Source: Anaerolineae bacterium
GTDB lineage: Bacteria; Chloroflexota; Anaerolineae; Anaerolineales; E44-bin32
Direction: 5' to 3'
Length of the DNA: 64,000 nt
Assembly (NCBI GenBank): GCA_011174825.1
Contig: DUEZ01000076.1
Location: forward strand, 61,549 to 125,548
Of the stretch, positions 61,324 through 64,000 are shown in pieces. The first letter of the stretch is position 1. Every line of letters begins with the position of its first letter. A program made the translations under genes and the position numbers. The notes under the pieces are model-generated. The model was not told the origin of the DNA and did no database searches. It saw only the letters and a list, made by a program, of their open reading frames with translations.

Positions 61324-63516
61324 TCACTGGGTGCACACACCCGTATCGGAACAAAAAGGTTCGACGCTTTCAATTTCTGATTCCGAATACGGTGTGAGTA
61401 ATTGGATGGGGGACACTTGATCAACGTACACCAAGGCATCATAGACACGTGCAAGTCGAATCCGATGAAATCCACTATTAGGATCATCAGGTTGATATAC
61501 TCCAACACTCAGTCGTGATAATAGTGGTTGATCAAGCCATAGTGTTTGGGGGGTTTCCTCATCGATAATCTGCCTGATGGGGATGAAAAATACGGACAAG
61601 GCAGTGCTTCGAGCAAACCATTCAAAACTACCCGATGGCGCCGGTGAAACTTGAACGGTAGTTAATGTCCTATCTTCGAGGAGGGAATCAAAGGCAGTCA
61701 TTCTCCCTCTGCCAAAGGCAAAGCCGATCGTGAACGGATCCTCTTCATAGATCTCGCTTAACATGGAACCAACTGAAGGATGGAACGCCGTATTTACTAA
61801 GTAATCCGCCTGAATAGCTCCAGCAAAATCGTAGTTGTACTCCCAAAGGATGAACTTGCCGTTATATCCAGCTTGAGCGAGCAATCGATCAACGTTTTCA
61901 ACCACTTGGCTGCTTCTTTCCCCTAAGTAATCATAGACAAGTTCTCTCCGCCCAGTTTCCCCGAGGTCAAAATACATCAGATTTGCCATAACCAAATCCA
62001 TGGGCAGAAATGGTGCATCCACTTCAAACCCATAAAATCTTATCGTCGGTGCATTACCTGGTTGTCGGTTATGGAACCGCATCCACAAGAGCAAATCAAG
62101 CATTTCTTGGGTATTCCACCGTGGATCATCGAGCTCTGCCAACAATTGGTGCGGGTTCCCCTCCCCCGTTTGAAGATAATGATTGATCTGTACTGCATCA
62201 TCCTGGCTGACCTCAAAGACCAAGGTGTCGAAGCCTAATTCCGTGACTAAATACTGCAGGATGCGGTGCCGAATAGTGAAGGATTCGTTTGTCCCGAAGG
62301 TCAAACCGCCGAGATTGACAACGTGGGCATCACCAATCAACTCGCCTAAAGGGGCGAGATCACCAAGGCTGTGTCCGGGTTCAGTTGTGGTCATCGGGAC
62401 GGCATTCGCACTGAGCCAGTCCATTAGGTTGAAATCAAGCATCTGACGAATATTCGTTGGATCTAATTCGGCGGGGACCGAACCAGCGGCTAACACCGAG
62501 GGAGAAGGTTGCCATGAGGGGAATCCATCAAAGTCATGATGATCGGTCAGCTGCATCAATTCGGTACCATCGATCTTCACCACAAAGATCTCGAAGTCCC
62601 CGTCCTCATCGGAGTGGAATGCAATGTATTGACCATCAGGTGACCAAGCGGGTGATTTGTCCTCGCCGGAAAGATCCACCAGCTTTGTTTGGTTCAGGCC
62701 ATCAGCATCCATGATAAAGATGTCTTCATCTCCATCTCGGTCTGATACGAATGCAATTTTGCTGCCGTCGGGGGACCAAGCGGGGCTTACATCACTGGCA
62801 GCGTTCCTTGTCAGGTTCGCTTGTCCCGATCCATCAGCGACCATGATGTAGATCTCATTATTCCCATCGCGGGAGGACTGAAATACGATCCTTTCTCCAT
62901 CAGGGGACCAGCATGGTGAGGAATCCCATGCCTGTGTGTCTGTCAACTGCATCTGCTGTAGTGTTATCGTGTCAACCATGTAAATGTTGAGCACGGTAAC
63001 TTTCTCATCTCCTGAGCCGTAATAACTATCCCTTGAAGAAGTAAAGGCGATCTTCGATCCATCTGGCGACCAGGCAGGTTCTATGTCAAGAGATTGGTAA
63101 TTCGTCATGACTCGTACCCGTCCTGAACCGTCGGCCTTCATGACATAGATCCCGCGGTATTCAACACCTCTCCGGCGGACGAAAGCGATTTGGTTTCCAT
63201 CCGGTGACCATACGGGTTGGTTTAGACGCGCATCATCATTTGTCAGGCGAGATACATCCGATCCGTCGACATACATCGAATAGATTTCAGATTCCCCGTC
63301 TCGGTAAGAGGAAAAAAGGATGAGACCTGTACCGCCACCAAGTGGTCCTGAGGGAACATCCGTCGCAGGAATCGATGTGGGGGGGCTCGTGGATCTATCG
63401 AAGGATTGATCCGTTGTCTCACCCGAGGCGGCAGGTCCCTGACCACATGCAGTCAGAGAAACTACACATAGGCCCAACATCAGTATGGTGATGAATGATC
63501 CAATAACTTGCCGCAC
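61324..63516 (-). CDS. Lipoprotein with PD40 propeller and degenerate erythromycin-esterase-like domain
   Basis: This 730-residue secreted lipoprotein has a signal peptide ending in SLTAC. Six or seven TolB-like PD40 repeats (about 58-335, SPDGxxIAF units) form a beta-propeller. The C-terminal half (about 355-720) resembles erythromycin-esterase/EreA proteins: LGFDTLVFEVSQDDAVQIN, LLLWMRFHNRQPGN and IRFYGFEVD are matched. The catalytic GE-x-T/A-H-G-T-x-E motif reads GGLTFGTNE (about 403-411), so both the Glu and the His nucleophile are replaced. It is probably a binding protein rather than an active esterase. No ribosome site of strength was seen. Confidence 0.85.
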   Translation of the reverse strand: MRQVIGSFITILMLGLCVVSLTACGQGPAASGETTDQSFDRSTSPPTSIPATDVPSGPLGGGTGLILFSSYRDGESEIYSMYVDGSDVSRLTNDDARLNQPVWSPDGNQIAFVRRRGVEYRGIYVMKADGSGRVRVMTNYQSLDIEPAWSPDGSKIAFTSSRDSYYGSGDEKVTVLNIYMVDTITLQQMQLTDTQAWDSSPCWSPDGERIVFQSSRDGNNEIYIMVADGSGQANLTRNAASDVSPAWSPDGSKIAFVSDRDGDEDIFIMDADGLNQTKLVDLSGEDKSPAWSPDGQYIAFHSDEDGDFEIFVVKIDGTELMQLTDHHDFDGFPSWQPSPSVLAAGSVPAELDPTNIRQMLDFNLMDWLSANAVPMTTTEPGHSLGDLAPLGELIGDAHVVNLGGLTFGTNESFTIRHRILQYLVTELGFDTLVFEVSQDDAVQINHYLQTGEGNPHQLLAELDDPRWNTQEMLDLLLWMRFHNRQPGNAPTIRFYGFEVDAPFLPMDLVMANLMYFDLGETGRRELVYDYLGERSSQVVENVDRLLAQAGYNGKFILWEYNYDFAGAIQADYLVNTAFHPSVGSMLSEIYEEDPFTIGFAFGRGRMTAFDSLLEDRTLTTVQVSPAPSGSFEWFARSTALSVFFIPIRQIIDEETPQTLWLDQPLLSRLSVGVYQPDDPNSGFHRIRLARVYDALVYVDQVSPIQLLTPYSESEIESVEPFCSDTGVCTQ

Positions 63517-64000
63517 CTGAACTCTCCTGCAGTCTTTTAATCAACTGAAAAAGATCAAAGCACTAGAACGCTTTACTATCACAATTTTCTGAATTTCCAG
63601 TAGTGGAAAAGAAAAGGATCCGCTCCAAGACAAGCCAAATATACCTGCTAGGCTCAGTTTTAGCCAGGATGTCGCGGAGCCTCAATAGCACATGAGTGCA
63701 TAGCAGAACCATAAGGATGATCGACTGATCATAACTTATCCGAACCCATCTTAATCGATATTATTCCTATCTACCCATTCCAGTCGAGGCGACTCCTCTA
63801 CCGACGACGGTCAGGCGTGGGAGCCTGACCTACTGGAGAATAAGAGCAGGCATGTGTTGAATTGGGCGCACAAAACCATTCAATACCAATTCTCAGCTAC
63901 ACCCACAAGGATCCATGTGTCTGCGCGTGGGAATGCCTGCGGCTACAGAATCCCTTTATTTCCGAAGGGCGTTCATTGATCACCTCCCCGCGAGCTTAAA
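63517..64000. other. Terminal intergenic region, no gene recognised
   Basis: This 484-base stretch to the window edge shows no supported coding frame. One hairpin, GTCAGGC/GCCTGAC (63809-63828), lies in a GGTCAGGCGTGGGAGCCTGACC context. The DNA resembles the repeat-rich gaps elsewhere in the window. A gene could begin beyond the edge. Confidence 0.5.

Noticed and set aside
1..64000. tRNA, rRNA or CRISPR array
   Set aside because: The gaps were read for cloverleaf-like GGTTCRANNC contexts, rRNA-like blocks and regularly spaced direct repeats. None was convincing. The repeats found are dispersed or inverted, not array-like.

Overview
This window reads as a gene-dense chromosomal segment of a bacterium with an anaerobic, fermentative or acetogen-like metabolism. 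The most likely source is Chloroflexota (an Anaerolineae-type lineage), probably from a sediment, subsurface or other environmental genome. That is an inference. It rests on Ser/Thr kinases fused to large extracellular sensor or enzyme domains, lipoproteins with Thr/Pro-rich linkers, a very large cyclic glucan synthase, oxygen-sensitive radical dehydratases, and many short dispersed REP-like repeats. No rRNA, tRNA, CRISPR array, phage or complete insertion sequence was found.

Layout. 1-3773: a thioredoxin tail, a small Cys-rich protein, a TIM-barrel isomerase-like protein, and an AMMECR1/radical-SAM pair. The AMMECR1 gene is split by an in-frame TGA, and a ResB-like fragment lies just before it. 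3852-13998 (minus): a 3055-residue cyclic beta-1,2-glucan synthase and a short-chain dehydrogenase. 14336-24792 (plus): an FAD/Fe-S 2-hydroxyacid dehydrogenase fusion, a URO-D-type methyltransferase with its corrinoid protein, an alpha/beta hydrolase, an old-yellow-enzyme homologue, an acyl-CoA dehydrogenase and an acyl-CoA ligase. 25005-37966 (plus): the most unusual block. It holds a 4-hydroxybutyryl-CoA dehydratase homologue, FdrA (AllF-like), a GNAT-like protein, a thiolase without its nucleophilic Cys, a DUF35 partner, DUF1116 (AllG-like), a cyclase/formamidase-family hydrolase, a three-subunit molybdenum hydroxylase and DUF2877 (AllH-like). 38326-41557 (minus): a three-gene 2-hydroxyacyl-CoA dehydratase/benzoyl-CoA-reductase-type operon with its activator.

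41558-64000: a small TIR element, TatA, two class-V aminotransferases of the alanine/serine/ureidoglycine-glyoxylate family, a PEBP lipoprotein, a LonB-like protease, bacterioferritin, a ribokinase-like sugar kinase, and a GH3 glycosidase next to a Ser/Thr kinase with FG-GAP and PD40 propellers. Then come a two-lobed nitroreductase, an SH3b/FN3 lipoprotein, a Ser/Thr kinase fused to a GH99-like glycosidase domain, and a lipoprotein joining PD40 repeats to a degenerate erythromycin-esterase domain.

How it may work together. FdrA, DUF1116 and DUF2877 are homologous to the three parts of E. coli oxamate carbamoyltransferase (AllF/AllG/AllH). Here they are interleaved with a Mo-hydroxylase, a ring-opening-type hydrolase and CoA enzymes, with no carbamate kinase or allantoinase in view. 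I infer a catabolic route for a nitrogen-containing, probably cyclic, substrate. It would start with hydroxylation and hydrolysis, transfer a carbamoyl (or acyl) group on the AllFGH-like complex, and finish with CoA-dependent radical chemistry. The substrate cannot be read from the sequence.
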